From Rhodocollybia butyracea (Eukaryota; Basidiomycota; Agaricomycetes; Agaricales; Omphalotaceae), in contig JADNRY010000124.1 in assembly GCA_015501585.1 (NCBI GenBank), positions 1 to 64,000 on the forward strand: a stretch of DNA of 64,000 bases, in the 5' to 3' direction. This document shows positions 1 to 12,000 of this stretch, one piece after another (positions within the stretch are counted from its first letter, which is position 1; each line of letters starts with the position of its first letter). Position numbers and translations under genes: made by a program. The notes under the pieces are model-generated. The model did not search any database and was not told where the DNA came from. It worked only from the letters and a program-made list of their open reading frames with translations.

Positions 1-80
1 TCCCAATCACGGTCTCAATAATCAAGTCAGTCATTATGAAATTCTTTGACAATCATGGTCATGAAAATACATCGATCATG

Positions 81-430
81 ATCATGATCATGGTTGATTT
101 TTGTGCAGCCCGCTGGCTTATTTTTGGCACAGTATTCCTTAATATCATGACACAGCTTGGTCTTGAAAATCTTAGTTTTGAGCAATCATGACCAGATAAT
201 CTCATTCAAGGTGGTAGTCGGGATAATCCATTTGTGTCCAACAAGGACACTAAAAATCATGATCATGGTTGATTTTTGTGCAGCCCGCTGGCTTATCTTT
301 GCCACAGTATTCCTTAATATCATGACACATCTTGGTCTTGAAAACCTTAGTTTTAAGCAATCATGACCAGATAATCACATTCAAGGTGGTAGTCAGGATA
401 ATCCATTTGTGTCCAACAAGGACACTAAAA
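81..430. repeat. 175-bp tandem duplication, two copies
   Basis: Two adjacent copies, 81-255 and 256-430, differ at only a few positions. Each runs from an ATCATGATCATGG motif to GACACTAAAA. I see no gene in it; short ORFs across it are incidental. Confidence 0.9.
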
Positions 431-541
431 CTACTGTATAACCCAAAATATATGCTTCCTTTATTGAATTCTTTTGAGCCCGCCTAAACAAGCAAAAACG
501 AGCCAAAAAAGGCAGCTAAATCGATACCAAATGAGTGGCGG

Positions 542-2261
542 TGATATGCCCGAGACTTTTTGAGTCTAAAACTAGACTTAAAGCCCACTACTGGATAGTC
601 CTTGCATGATACGTAGTGTTCATATCACTTGGAGACCTTCTCCCAGTGCTGTGTTCACTGAAACCCAAATCGGCCACGCTCGTACAATGCCTGTATTGCC
701 ACCGCTTCACGCGCACGACGGCCTAACATTGATCTCAAACCATTGGCCATTTCGGCCCATACTCTGAATTTGATATAATTGATTTACTTGAAACTACCTC
801 ACCAGGAGGCCGTTTTCTATGAAACCTTCGATGTTGCGGACCGTTTGAACGATTCTTACATCGTTTCACCAGTTAGCACTCGATTACAAGCTTTCCCTTC
901 CATAGGAAATGCTTACTCAGAATGATAATACCTTACTAAGGGTATAAAACTTAGAACATGCAAAAGGGCAATCTGGGGCAAGAAATAAAATGTACCAGAG
1001 ACCCTGAAGCACTAGAAAGAACGAAAGCAGTGCATAGGCATCCGACGGCATCGTAATACCGGTATCCAGGGTACTTCTCCGGTCCCAGGACATGGTTACA
1101 TCAGTTGTTGGGATAAATGCCTCATTTTCAAATAAGTGCATAGCACGATGATACAGGACAGGAGTGGGGGTCAAACTGAGTCCGAACAGGTCCCGTCGAC
1201 GTCCCCTGCCCTCCCGCCTTATACTCCATGTGTCCCCCAACCATAGAGACGAGATTGGAGTAGGTACTAGGAGGAGACATACCTATATTTCTATAGATAT
1301 GCTCATACTTCAATGCCCATCAATCAGAGACCTTAGAAAATTTATGAACCCTTGAAACGAGTTTATACAAGTTGGAAATACAGTACAACGTCCCGATACC
1401 GGGGGTTTTCCGATGCTCCAGCATAGAACTGAGATCTGTCCCCTTGGAGCAGTATTTCAAAGATTAGAATGAAACTTGATGTTGCAGGGCTTAGATGACA
1501 ATTATCGAAGCGAGAATAGCTGAGATACATCCTTCTTCAAGTCCTCCCTCACTTATAGAACCTGTGGACTACTGGTTCACACTTACTTACAGTCATAAGT
1601 CACTGTAAGTACTGACAATCAAGAATGAATGAAAAAGAACATACCAAGAACTCGAGATTGAACATCTATGATCCGAAATGGAACTGAATAGAGTGAAACG
1701 ACCTCATGGGGCGGTCTCTGTTCACCATTTCCGGGTCTGATGTAAAATTTCACAATAGAATTGACCATATGATGCCATACAGCCTCGTATAAAGAGCACA
1801 TGCTCCCCTTACCAATACTCTTGGCTTCCTTGGGTATATAATCAAGTAGAGGCCTCCAGACCCCCAGGTTAACTGGCTTGCTGTCAAGCTTGTAGTAATA
1901 GGGTGCTTCTGGCAGAAGAAAGAACAGAATTATTCAGAGTGCTTTTGCTTCTGACAGAACTTGAATGAACTTGGATTGCATTTGAACAGACAAAGAAAGA
2001 GACCTTGCACTTGTTGTTGTTGTTGTTGTTGATTGATTGAAAGTTAAAGTCCCAGTCTTGTCTTGTTTGAAAGTTTTGAAGTCCAGAGTCTTGTTTTGAA
2101 AGGAATAGTTAAAGTACAAAGAGAACCCCAGAGACTATAGAGCATTTTGTGCAATAGAGTCCATTGATCAATCTTGAATTACCCCAGAACTCAAAAGTCT
2201 GATTGTGTGTTTGTGTTGGTGTTGTTTTGCCTTCTGCCCACATACCATAGTTAGCCTATCA
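542..2261 (-). mobile_element. Repeat element A, copy 1 (about 1.72 kb)
   Basis: This segment is the reverse complement of 59012-60753, with near-identity over most of its length, including a (CAA)n-type microsatellite near 2010-2030. Its outer ends are TGATA and TATCA, so it has short inverted termini of the TG...CA kind. The flanking tetranucleotides are GCGG (left) and GCAG (right), which match at three of four bases. The ORFs of about 60 codons shared by both copies look like no known transposase or reverse transcriptase. It could be a long solo LTR, given TG...CA ends and a 4-bp duplication, or a non-autonomous terminal-inverted-repeat element. The sequence alone does not decide between them. 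Confidence 0.8.
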
Positions 2262-2388
2262 GCAGTCTGAGCCAAAGCGTTGACAACATTCTTGCTTGAT
2301 TGGGCCCGATATCAGCTAAAATTAGTCCGGAATATTGAGCCAGGTTGAGCAAAAATGAGCGACAACGGGGAAATTAGCAGAGCTTGTT

Positions 2389-2754
2389 TTGCTTGACTTG
2401 GCTTGGCCTGGGATGCCCCAATTTTCACTGGGGTTGACCTTTGACACTGAGGAGAAATATCAGCACTTCCTCGACAACATCATCCGTGTCGATAGTGTCC
2501 CAAAAACTCCTGTTTGCGCCAAGCCTACCGGGTCCACAACATTGTCATCCAAGGTGCCTGCTCCTGCTCCGGGCAATACTTCCTCTGCAGCCTCCTTGTT
2601 TGACAATGTTCCCCCACCTACTACTGCGCCTGCACCTGTTCTTTCCCCAACTGTAGTGGATGAGGAGATGGTGGATCAGCTGGAAGTGAAGGGAGAGGGT
2701 CAAGCTTCAGAGACGGTTGAAGCAACTAAGGTTGCTGATACCACCATTCCTTAG
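2389..2754 (+). CDS. Hypothetical Pro/Ala/Thr-rich ORF fragment
   Basis: A 121-codon open frame whose middle is rich in Pro, Ala, Thr and Ser and whose end is acidic (VDEEMVDQLEVKGEG). The first in-frame start is not an ATG, so this may be the 3' exon of a gene whose 5' part was lost when element A landed next to it. I do not recognise a family. Low-complexity composition makes it a weak gene call. Confidence 0.25.
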   Translation: MLDLAWPGMPQFSLGLTFDTEEKYQHFLDNIIRVDSVPKTPVCAKPTGSTTLSSKVPAPAPGNTSSAASLFDNVPPPTTAPAPVLSPTVVDEEMVDQLEVKGEGQASETVEATKVADTTIP

Positions 2755-4937
2755 CTTTGAGGTCTCGCTGGATGCCGCCGGTCTGTTTAGCCAGACATTT
2801 CCTTTGTATTGTTAACATAGTGCCCTTTGCATAGGGCTTTTCTTTGTCTCCCCCTTGCTGGGGGCAGTATTGTACCGCCTCACTATGGAAAGCAAGAAGG
2901 GCCTGCCACATCGGATCATGATTTTTGATGTAGCCAAACTGATGGAGCCAAATCGGGATATGGACCTCGGGCACCCATTATTATTATGTAAATCTATTGC
3001 TACTTATTAATGTTTACAAGTTTACAAGTCGATATTCATGTTCTCAAAGTAAACATTCAACCGTAGGGTGGCGATATTTACCGTTCCGTTTACTGTTTCG
3101 GCGTTTCTATAAGCACCTAGCAGGTGTTACACTCCTGGACTCCAAAGTAAGGTAAGATCACCTTAAATAACCTTCCTCTTGCCCCTGATATGCTTTCTAT
3201 ATGCACTTGTAATTGGTGCCCAGTGCCCAGATGATGACAGATGCCCTCTCCAAGAGCTACAGCTCAGTGACTTGTAATTGCACTATACTTAGTGCGCAAG
3301 ATTCAAGCTTGTTGAAGCTCTGCATGTATTTCAGTCACACTGAGTGCAATACAAGAGTATGTAGTGGTAGGAAAGAAGATGATATCTGATATAAATAGTT
3401 GCATAACTTGAATAGTAGTAAGTGTACACAGATCTATCACGCGTGGACATGCGAAGTAAACACAATGCATTTACAACATATTTAGTGACTTCACTGGCAA
3501 ACTGTGTTCCGATGACCTGCTATTTGCACGGTATACCAGCGGCAACTGGCTTCCATAGATCTGAGGCTTTCCTACACTACTGTCACTACAACTGAGGTTC
3601 TTGTTCTACAAGGAACAGCCGGGACCCGTGCCGCAGATGCACCCACTCGACTTTGGAGAACGCGTCAGTTAAGCTTTAAGAACGTGTACTGCTGACTCAT
3701 TTTCTCGAGGTTGTCGTAGGGCAGTGCTGCTATTCTTAATAACTGGACTGCAAATTTTTCAAGGCGACATTTATTCAGACCTAAAAACTAACACCACGCC
3801 AGCAGCATGGAAATGCTGTCGATGCAATTTATGGAAACATGAATGTACCTTGTTGTTCTACCTGCAGCGCCAGAGTGGGATCGGCCTCCTGTAGCCTCTT
3901 TACTACCGCCTCAAACTTGGCCTATTCTAAGGGATGCGGGAAAGGATGTACTTATGTCTTCACGGTGCATCAGGTCACGTCACATGATTACTTTGTCCTT
4001 CCGTTCCAACTTCCTCAGTAAAAGGGAAACTCAAGGGCAGATCATCAGTGCAAAAAAGGGCTGTGTTGGAGTGATAGGTAAGCACAAACTCTAATTTTTT
4101 AGCCATGGTTGAGCACCTGGTCTTTCATTTTCACACCTCGACAGGTATTGCGCACTTCGCTAGGCATTGCTTGAATGCTATCTCTTTTCACTAATTGCAT
4201 AATGTAGGCTTCGAGATGTTACTGCCGGAAAAAGGTGAACCTACATCGATACTATGATATATGCGAAGGAGGAGGATGGCTCAAAGACTTTGTTGGTTAC
4301 ATACCGAAACCGATTGGCTAAAGTAAGCATTATCCACTCATCACTGATCAACAACATGATCACCATTGGTACTAGTTCTTCCTCTTGGTCTTTGGATCTG
4401 GCAAGGCGAAAGAGAGCTGTCGTGTATCATTGAATTGCTTGGTGATCTTCAGGCGCAAATCAAAGAACCATAGTATGGTCGGGCAGGTCCAGGGCAGGTC
4501 CTCCAAATAGATGGGAATCGGCTACATGATTGAGTGTTACTTCAGCAAATATGTGGCAGTAAACAATCTTACCGCCGGTTGGAGCGAGGACGCGTTTCGA
4601 CGGTCCTGGTGTGTGTGAGCTTCTGGCAGGTAGCTCAGGAACACCATCCGGTGTAACCTGATTTGTAGGTGTCAGCAGAGGGGGGGCAAGAAGATAAATA
4701 ATTGTCTACTTCATCGAAGGTGACGGCCTCCGCAACAAAGTGAGTAGGGTCTTGGAGGTTTGCTCAATGTCTGCAGATAGGCCAGCCAGCCACAGCGGCA
4801 CCAGAGGGCTTAGAAGCGCTAGAAGAACGATGTGCAGGCATTATGCAGAAGCTGACTACAGAAATTGGGTGTTAAGTTGTTGGCTCAAACAATTTTATAC
4901 TCGGAATCACGTACTTTTGACTGCCCCAAGTGTTATT
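2755..4937. other. No supported gene
   Basis: Short overlapping frames at about 2726-2974 (minus) and 3839-4094 (plus) have no recognisable domain and no consistent splice structure. I see nothing else here. Confidence 0.5.
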
Positions 4938-5267
4938 CATCAGGAAAAGCCGTTTTTGCCTAGGTGACCCCAGAGTGGCCTAAAGCAAACTAGGTGACCT
5001 ATGAATCCTATGGCATCCTAGGAATTTGGGCTCGTCCCTTGCCAGTCAAGGCTCTTGAGGATTCCCTAGGGTATCCTAGGCAAACCCAGGGCCAGGTTTG
5101 CCCAGGTTTGCAAGCCTGGGCAAACCTAGGCCTGCCTAGGGAATCCTCAAGAGCCTTGACTGGCAAGGGACAAGCCCAAATTCCTAGGATGCCATAGGAT
5201 TCATAGGTCACCTAGTTTGCTTTAGGCCACTCTGAGGTCATCTAGGCAAAAACGGCTTTTCCTGATG
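4938..5267. mobile_element. Foldback element, family F1, copy 1 (330 bp)
   Basis: An almost perfect palindrome: the left end CATCAGGAAAAGCCGTTTTT is mirrored by the right end. It reads nearly the same on both strands, which is why matching ORFs of 67 codons appear on each strand. The centre is rich in CCTAGG and GGTTTGCCCAGG units. The flanking dinucleotide is TT on both sides, a possible 2-bp target duplication. It has no coding capacity, so it must be mobilised in trans. Copies 2 and 3 are at 24105-24498 and 32806-33178. Confidence 0.9.
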
Positions 5268-5969
5268 TTTTCTGCATTCTTTGTACCGAAAAAGGAAAAC
5301 AATGCAAAACCATGCATGCTGCGTGGAAATACCTATTCAACCACCACAGCAATGATTGTTCATCCTACCAATGAAATCCGAAAAAAATACCAAAAAGACT
5401 TGCCCATTGTTCACCCAAGATCCAAGCCAATAAGCATCGCAATCTAGTTTAACGTCATTGTGGACGCCAAGACAAACCAAAAAATTACACTTTATAAACA
5501 GAGGCCAGCTCTGGGGGTCAATCGGATCAGCGTTCAAGCTTCGGTATCATAGGAGCACACACTTTGTGAGCAGAAATTACTGTGGCTTGGTCTGTGGCCA
5601 CAGCAAGGGAGAGCCGCAAAACTAGGTTCCATGTGTGCCATGTAGTCAGTGTACTCATTGTACTTTACTACTACTTATGCATTATGTTCTCTTTACATAT
5701 GTACTTGTACGTTTCTGAATACATGTTTTTTTCAGCTATATTTGAATTGTAGTAAGGTGAAAAGAATTGAAAGATTACCAAGCGACATTGTTTACTACAA
5801 ATCACTACAAACTGCTATGAATCACCACCAATCCATATTGAAACGATGTGAATCACTCCTGTTCAATTTCATTCTTTTGAGATTGTTTCATATCGATGTA
5901 TAGTTCTGTAGCGATTGCTGTCAAAATCAATCAACACAAATCGCTACGGATCACTCCCGTTCACCGGAC
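5268..5969. other. No supported gene
   Basis: AT-rich sequence. Around 5790-5960 there are two related phrases, ATCACTCCTGTTCA and ATCACTCCCGTTCA, that look like a degenerate short repeat. I see no convincing coding frame. Confidence 0.45.
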
Positions 5970-8029
5970 TTCTCACTGGGCTTGAGTCGTCGATAGTCCC
6001 TAGTTCCGTCAATGCCGAGAGCTTCTAGCTGTCGAGTAAGCGTTGTTCAAAGGCTTTCGAGCTTCTTGTTTACGCCAGGTAGTCGCTCCTGCGCATCAGA
6101 ACATTCATAAGGCTCGAAATTGAGATCTGCAGCTTGAATGGCCAAGTCATGGACCTCATCTTGCAAGAGATCAACAGCCTGTTGGGTTGCCCAAGCGGCT
6201 TCAACGGCTTTGCGTCCTTTGCTCTGCGATTGACCTAGATGGCGCGTTAACTCTTCAGGAGTGTCACAACATGGTCAAGGTGAGTTCTTACGTGGTAACG
6301 GCTGTGTTTGAGCCACGACTTGCATGTCCGACTGCTCCCGCAAGAACGCAGAAGTCCGTCCAGAGGCACAAACATTGGCATTAGCTTCCTTACACTTAGC
6401 GACAGCGTTGTGCCATCTTCGCGCTAGCCACTGACCCAATCCAGCTCGACTCTCTGTCAAGAAGTGTTGAACTTGAGAGTCAAGCATATACAGACATTGA
6501 TGATGCTGTGGTAACATTGTTAAACAAAAAATAGACATCAGATTACATGTAGACTCACCCCGCATACCCGCAAGTATGCAATTAGCTTGCTGATTGAGTG
6601 CCAGAAGCGTTCGCATCCTTCCCCGTCTGATAATCCAAACCATTTACATTTCCTTGGATGGTAGATGCACTGGCAGCCCCAGCCATGGTTGTATGCATGG
6701 AAGATGGATATTGCAAACGCGATAAGATCGAGGAACTTATCGAGAAAGCCCCACTTCACGCAACCCACTTCACGCAACTTCGATGGGTCGAACAGGCGAT
6801 GTCATAAAGCAAGCCAATGGTATATGACCTTAGGAGGTACTTGAACAGTGTATCTATCAACACAAAGGCATAATGCTGGCGCTCTCCAGGAGAGGTCATA
6901 TTCACTAACCACAAAACTTGATCATGGCGGCATAGTAATCCCATGAGAGCAGTGGAGTCAAAAAAATTGGCCACTAGCCTTTTCACGGGTTTCATCTGCG
7001 GCGGTGAAGCTCTGTTCACATCCGCTCAGCACAGAGTTTGGCACTCTGATGGCGCCCTCAAACCCATCGTCAGTCTCACTAGCGCGGGAGGCCTTCTTTG
7101 TTGTGGCGGTTGGTTTTGGTGGATGAACAGATTTCACAAAGTCTTCCCACTCTCTGACTTCAGATTTGGGGACGAAGACCGTTTTTGGATGTTGGCGAAG
7201 AGGGTCACGCGTCCTCTGTTTGTTGTGTTTTTGGGTGAAACAGGCATCAAGACAAATGATAGCATCGAAGCTAATTAAACAATTAACATAAATATGACCA
7301 AAAGGCTGTTAAAACTTGCTCGTCATTGGCACCACCCTTGCCCCTGAAGCACAAAGGCCAACGGGACCGTAGATATTCACTTGGCCGCATTAACCGTTTG
7401 AAATTCTTCATTGGCCACCAATGGAGTCTCATCACATTCCTCCAGCGATGCACGCGCCGTTGATAGAATAGAATCGACCGATTGCTCAGTCATTTGCTGT
7501 AAACAATTGTGCCTGTGAGAAACGCTTGCGAAGGACATTCTAGGGAAAAGAGGTTAGACTGTTAAAGAAAAAGGACTGGTCAGAGTACTGACCTCTCCCC
7601 TGTTCAATTGATATCTCTTATCCCGAAGAAATTCTTTGTGCGCGTGAGACCGAGCCAAGTGATTAGGGGAAGTGCTCCCAGTGGCCCGAGGCTTCAGAGC
7701 AAGGGTCGTAATATCTTCATTGTGACGAGAGAAAACGAGCGGAACCATCGCACAGGGAAGGCTGGCATCCTTGGAATGAGCGAGGCTGGTAATGCGGGTG
7801 GCATAGGCCAAAATTTTGTTACTGTCTTCAGGAGTAAACGTTAGGACTATCTCGTCAGGCGGGAGATCATTGTCATGATTGGCCTTCAAAAAGTATCAGC
7901 GTCCAATAACATATGGGAAGCAAACATTCTTACCGTGTTATGCCTTCTGGTACTCAAAGTGGGAACACCGGCTGTAGACGACCGATGTATATTCGACGGA
8001 ATTTGTTTCGACGTGCATTGAACTGGCAT
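5970..8029 (-). pseudogene. KDZ-family transposase, copy 1, with frame disruptions
   Basis: KDZ transposases are DDE-type enzymes of the Kyakuja-Dileera-Zisupton superfamily, expanded in Agaricomycetes. The core is readable here: LDACFTQKHN with the first Asp (7237-7251), MGLLCRHDQVLW, LLYDIACSTHRS with the second Asp (6792-6806), FHAYNHGWGCQCIYHPRKC, and DGEGCERFW with the catalytic Glu (6607-6627). The start at 8029 (MPVQ) is supported by the paralogue start at 37847 (MPVK) and by an intron at the same place after a His-Asn/Asp-Thr triplet. The frame shifts near 7400, upstream of PLCF, and the extreme C-terminus present in copy 2 (38600-39269) is missing. The gene is divergent from the Spt5-like gene at 9079. 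It is probably inactive, although all three acidic core residues remain. Confidence 0.85.
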
Positions 8030-8572
8030 TGAGCGAGTGCAAATGAGTGACTGAGAGAGGATTTAACAAAGAGCCTTTTATAGATTTTTAAACTTACCGT
8101 AAAAAAAAAAACAATATTTGGGAACAAGGATCTTGCGGCGTCGTGGAGACAGAAAGCTTGAAGCGCGATAAGTGAATGTGCGCAGAGAGACAATGGTTCA
8201 TGAGTAGTTGAATAATGAATGGAGTACGTGGAGTGCATCAAAGATTAAGCTAAAAGGACGTCGCATGTAGACTTTGAGAGCTGGATATGACAGAGAATAT
8301 GCTTGCACACGTACAATAGACATAAGGACTGTAGCATATCATCATCGTTAAATATGAGCGGGGAATTGGCGTATCGATTGCGGCACCGACAAGAAGGGCG
8401 GGAATTAGCATGTAGCGGGTGTAGAATAAGGGCGGGACATTTAGGGCAGAGATGTACGCAGAGAGCATACCGGTCGTTGTCGTATGATAATAACAACCGT
8501 AGCGTCTCCTGGTCGGCGATGACAGCGACCAGACTTGCCAATAATGGTGGTAAAGAACGAAGAATAGAAATA
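8030..8572. promoter_or_regulatory. KDZ-side part of the divergent intergenic region
   Basis: The roughly 1-kb gap between the two divergent genes must hold both promoters. This half has no convincing ORF and no clear TATA box. A run of A on the plus strand (about 8099-8111) lies upstream of the KDZ start. The assignment as a promoter is inference from position only. Confidence 0.35.
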
Positions 8573-8782
8573 TTCCCACACGCGCTCAGCCAGGGTGAAA
8601 CGGCACCGCGACTATGTGCTGGTGTAAGTAGGGCGCTTGATAAGTTCTATATGATTCAAAGATTTGATAAGGCTGATAGAACTTATCAAGCGCCTTTTCA
8701 AAGATAGAAAGTTATCAAGCGCCCTGCTTACACCAGCACATAGTCGCGGTGCCGTTTCACTCCGGCTGAGCGCGCGTGGGAA
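8573..8782. repeat. Hairpin between the KDZ and Spt5-like genes, copy I
   Basis: An inverted repeat with long arms that begin TTCCCACAC and end GTGGGAA. The arms share CGGCACCGCGACTATGTGCT and a GTGTAAG-AGGGCGCTTGATAA stretch, and the left arm partner of the latter is partly duplicated. A closely related hairpin sits at 37353-37564, in the same place in the second KDZ/Spt5-like pair. It may be a structural or regulatory part of the transposon, or a foldback that inserted before the pair was duplicated. Confidence 0.85.
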
Positions 8783-8973
8783 ACTTTCTCATTATGCTCT
8801 CGCACCACGACGTTATGCGGTAAGTACGCGGTAAGTCTTCATGCTCATTGAGCGGGACGATGAGCACAATGATGGAACTCTTTAAATTTTGACGCACATC
8901 TGCAACGAGCACCTAATGAAGTATAAATGGAGTGAGAACATCGCCTAAAGGGCCTTGAAAAATAAAAAATCAC

Positions 8974-8999
8974 GGAGAGAGACCATGTCGGACGGTTTT
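8974..8999 (+). promoter_or_regulatory. Conserved 5' sequence of the Spt5-like gene
   Basis: GGAGAGAGACCATGTCGGAC followed by a G/C and GTTTT is shared with 37180-37205 on the minus strand, in front of the second Spt5-like copy. The ATG inside (8985) may be the real start (Met-Ser-Asp), joined through a short first intron: both copies have a CTAAC branch-like motif and a downstream AG. If so, the gene starts at 8985 rather than 9079. Confidence 0.45.
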
Positions 9000-9078
9000 A
9001 CATCCCAGCTTGCCTCTGTGTACTTGATCACTAACGCTCTTGTAGTCCTACTGTCTAGCCTGTCAAGTTTTCAAGACA

Positions 9079-12000
9079 ATGGATGACGATTTCGCGGATG
9101 TAAGGTATCACTTCTCCGTACTCACATTACGCTCACTGGAAACTTATGCAGGAATCTCAACGACGCCGTGCAGCTGCACATTTTCTAGATATTTCTGCTC
9201 AAGAGGACGACGAGGATGATGAGCTCCTGGACTGGACCGACAAGTGGGATGACTTGGAGTCACTGGAGGAAGCGCAAAAGATGGACACTGGCGTCGTCGG
9301 TCCCCTTCTTAACCATTATGACTCATCAAATAACCCCCGCCTCTTCCAAGACATAATTACGCGAGAGGAACAGTGCTTCGCTCAAGCTGCCAACTGCTCT
9401 CTTTCTCAACCCACCTTCTCTTCATCCACCCATGAATCCACTACAATGATATGATCACCGTCCCCGCACCTTGATGTCCCAATTCTCCCGGAGTTACACA
9501 TCCACCCCACGTCGTCTGCTCCATCCGACTCAGGAATAGACATCGAGCCAATAGACCCTCGGTTTGCTGGTTCTGGGTCCGTCACGGTGAATACCTCGCG
9601 TAATGAAGAACCAGAACCCTCGCAACTTCCACTCTCTTTACGAAGGACATTTAGCGACCATACCGACCAAGATCTTTTGCTCAGATATCCAATATTTTTA
9701 GTTCATTGTCTGGTATGTCAGCGGATAACACTTGTATAATTTGAAAGTATTAACTGCTTGTCCTATAGCGTGGCCACAAAAATCGAATTTATTGTACGAT
9801 CCGTAAAGCCATCCTCGACAAATACAGTGAAGAGGAGACTTTTCGGATTCCAATAACTCGTCGCCTTATTGCTGCGGTCTACCGCTCTCAGCTACCAGGA
9901 GTGGTATATTTACAAGTCCCATCTATGTGGAGCGGAAATGTCCCTCTGGCCATGTATCTCCGCTGGATAGGGGGATTCATTTATCGCCATGAGCAGATGG
10001 TCACCGCTCCAGCCCTGCCTTATGACGCTAGGAAGTCGCAATTTTTGAGTGCTGGCATGCGTGCAGATATTCTATTCGCTGGAAATATTCTTCGGTTAGA
10101 GTTACCCATCCACCAAGTCATATCAATTGAGGATCGCTACTTGCTTACTCGCAATGCTCTTTACAAGCAGGACGGAATGGTGCAGTCTAAGGTCACCCCG
10201 GGCGCACATACAACGAACATCATTTTCCCCATTATTACCCCAGAACATCAAGATGCGTGCTTTCTGCGTGGCTCTTGGTTCCGTTTGATTGGGGGCAATC
10301 CATTGTATAACGGCGATGTTGGATGCGTTTTTCATCATCCAACAAACAACAAGTATTGCCAAGTTATTTTGTTGCCTTGGGTCCCACAAACACAGGATGA
10401 TTTTGAATTTTGGGCTTCACAGAAGGATCACTCAGCTTCTAAGCGTAAATGTTCACCTCCTCCAATGCAGTTACCTCCTCCAGTACAGCGTGAACGTCCT
10501 GTACGGATGCGTTTCAATTTGAGTGCTGCTCATGGTCTTGCCGCAATGTTTCATGACGAGCCTCCGGAATTGTGGCATTTCTTAGCAAAACCCCCTAAGC
10601 CACCCAATGTTTGGTCGTGTATCGCTGAATGCGAAGATCCCTGGTCGTGTAGTCATGATCCGAATCTGAAATCGTTTGACTTTGCCGGAGAATCCTATGT
10701 GGGCGGATTTCTTACAATGAAAGTGCGCTTGAGTCATCTGGGTGAAGTGACGCAGCCAGACGGTACTACCTTGCATGCGTTCGCCAGCGCGCCGGAGGAA
10801 ATTGGAATCCCACTACTCCCTTGTCTTCCCATCCCACACTCATGGAAATTCAATATTGGTGACCAAGTGCTACTCGACAGGCCTAACGTCGATGGAACTG
10901 GCCACACAGATTATGAGTTTGCAGGCGGAACCGTCGCAACGATTGCAGTTGTTCACGAGCATGAGTGTGAGGTACAGGTCAAACGGGGTATCTACTCCAA
11001 GCCCAAGTCCAGACTGAGGAAATGCTTCAAAGTTGGCAGCGAAGTATTGTTCCCCGGTTCAGATAATTCACTCGGCCATCCTGCCATCTTCACAGGCGTA
11101 GACACAGAAACCTGGGTAGCACTTCTGATGCTCAAAGATTCTGTCCTCGGCTCTTGTCATGTCAATGAACTTCAACGAGTACCGCCCGGCGACAATAACA
11201 ACCAAACTAGGCCTGTCATTGGTGCCCCAACTGTTGAACAGTCGTCACAACTTCGTGCTTCAACTTCGACAGGTAGGTGTCCATGGAAGGATGTCACTGT
11301 GCGTATAACACGCCACCCCGCGTTTGCGGGATATCTTGGGCACGTCTTCGATGCTAAGAAAGAACCTACCTCAATCAGTGGGCTACACATCCTGGTCAAA
11401 TTAGAGGCCGGATACTTAGCACGGGAAGTTTGGGTAGACTACGCTCATCTCCGGCGCGAAAGGTATGTCATTATTGTAATAGTTGTACAAAGAACTAATT
11501 TTATACAGTGACCACAAATTGCTCAATCAAGATGTTGTTAGAAACCGCGTCAATGACTACTACTCATTCAAGGATGGGTATACCCCAAAATTTTCCGCAG
11601 AAGAGACACTTTCCCTCATACGTTATAAAGATACTTCAGCTATTGTAGAACTTGAACAGCAGGAGGAGCAGATACAGCGTCACATCGCTGCAGGGGAACT
11701 GGAGAGGACTTGACCTCTAACACCTGGAGCTCCTCAATGTGCACCTCACCCTGGAGATTGGCTTGAAGATTCCCGCACTTTTGATGCTCTTCGTGGCTTC
11801 GAGTTTTATGTATTCATTCGGGAAGGTCCTCTCAAAGGCAATGTTGGCATCAAAGCAGACAGGAGAGTCTGGCTGTCTCATCTCGGGGAGCAAGAGGTCC
11901 TGCCTGGCCAGCCAACTATACACGTATTAACCAAGGACAAGCTCGACACGAGAAAGCAGACTATATTCAGGAGCATGCGCGTTTTACCCGGTGATATCTG

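Noticed and set aside
4994..5211. Matching 67-codon ORFs on both strands
   Set aside because: They are the two readings of a palindromic foldback, as are similar frames at 24233-24442 and 32862-33122; not proteins.
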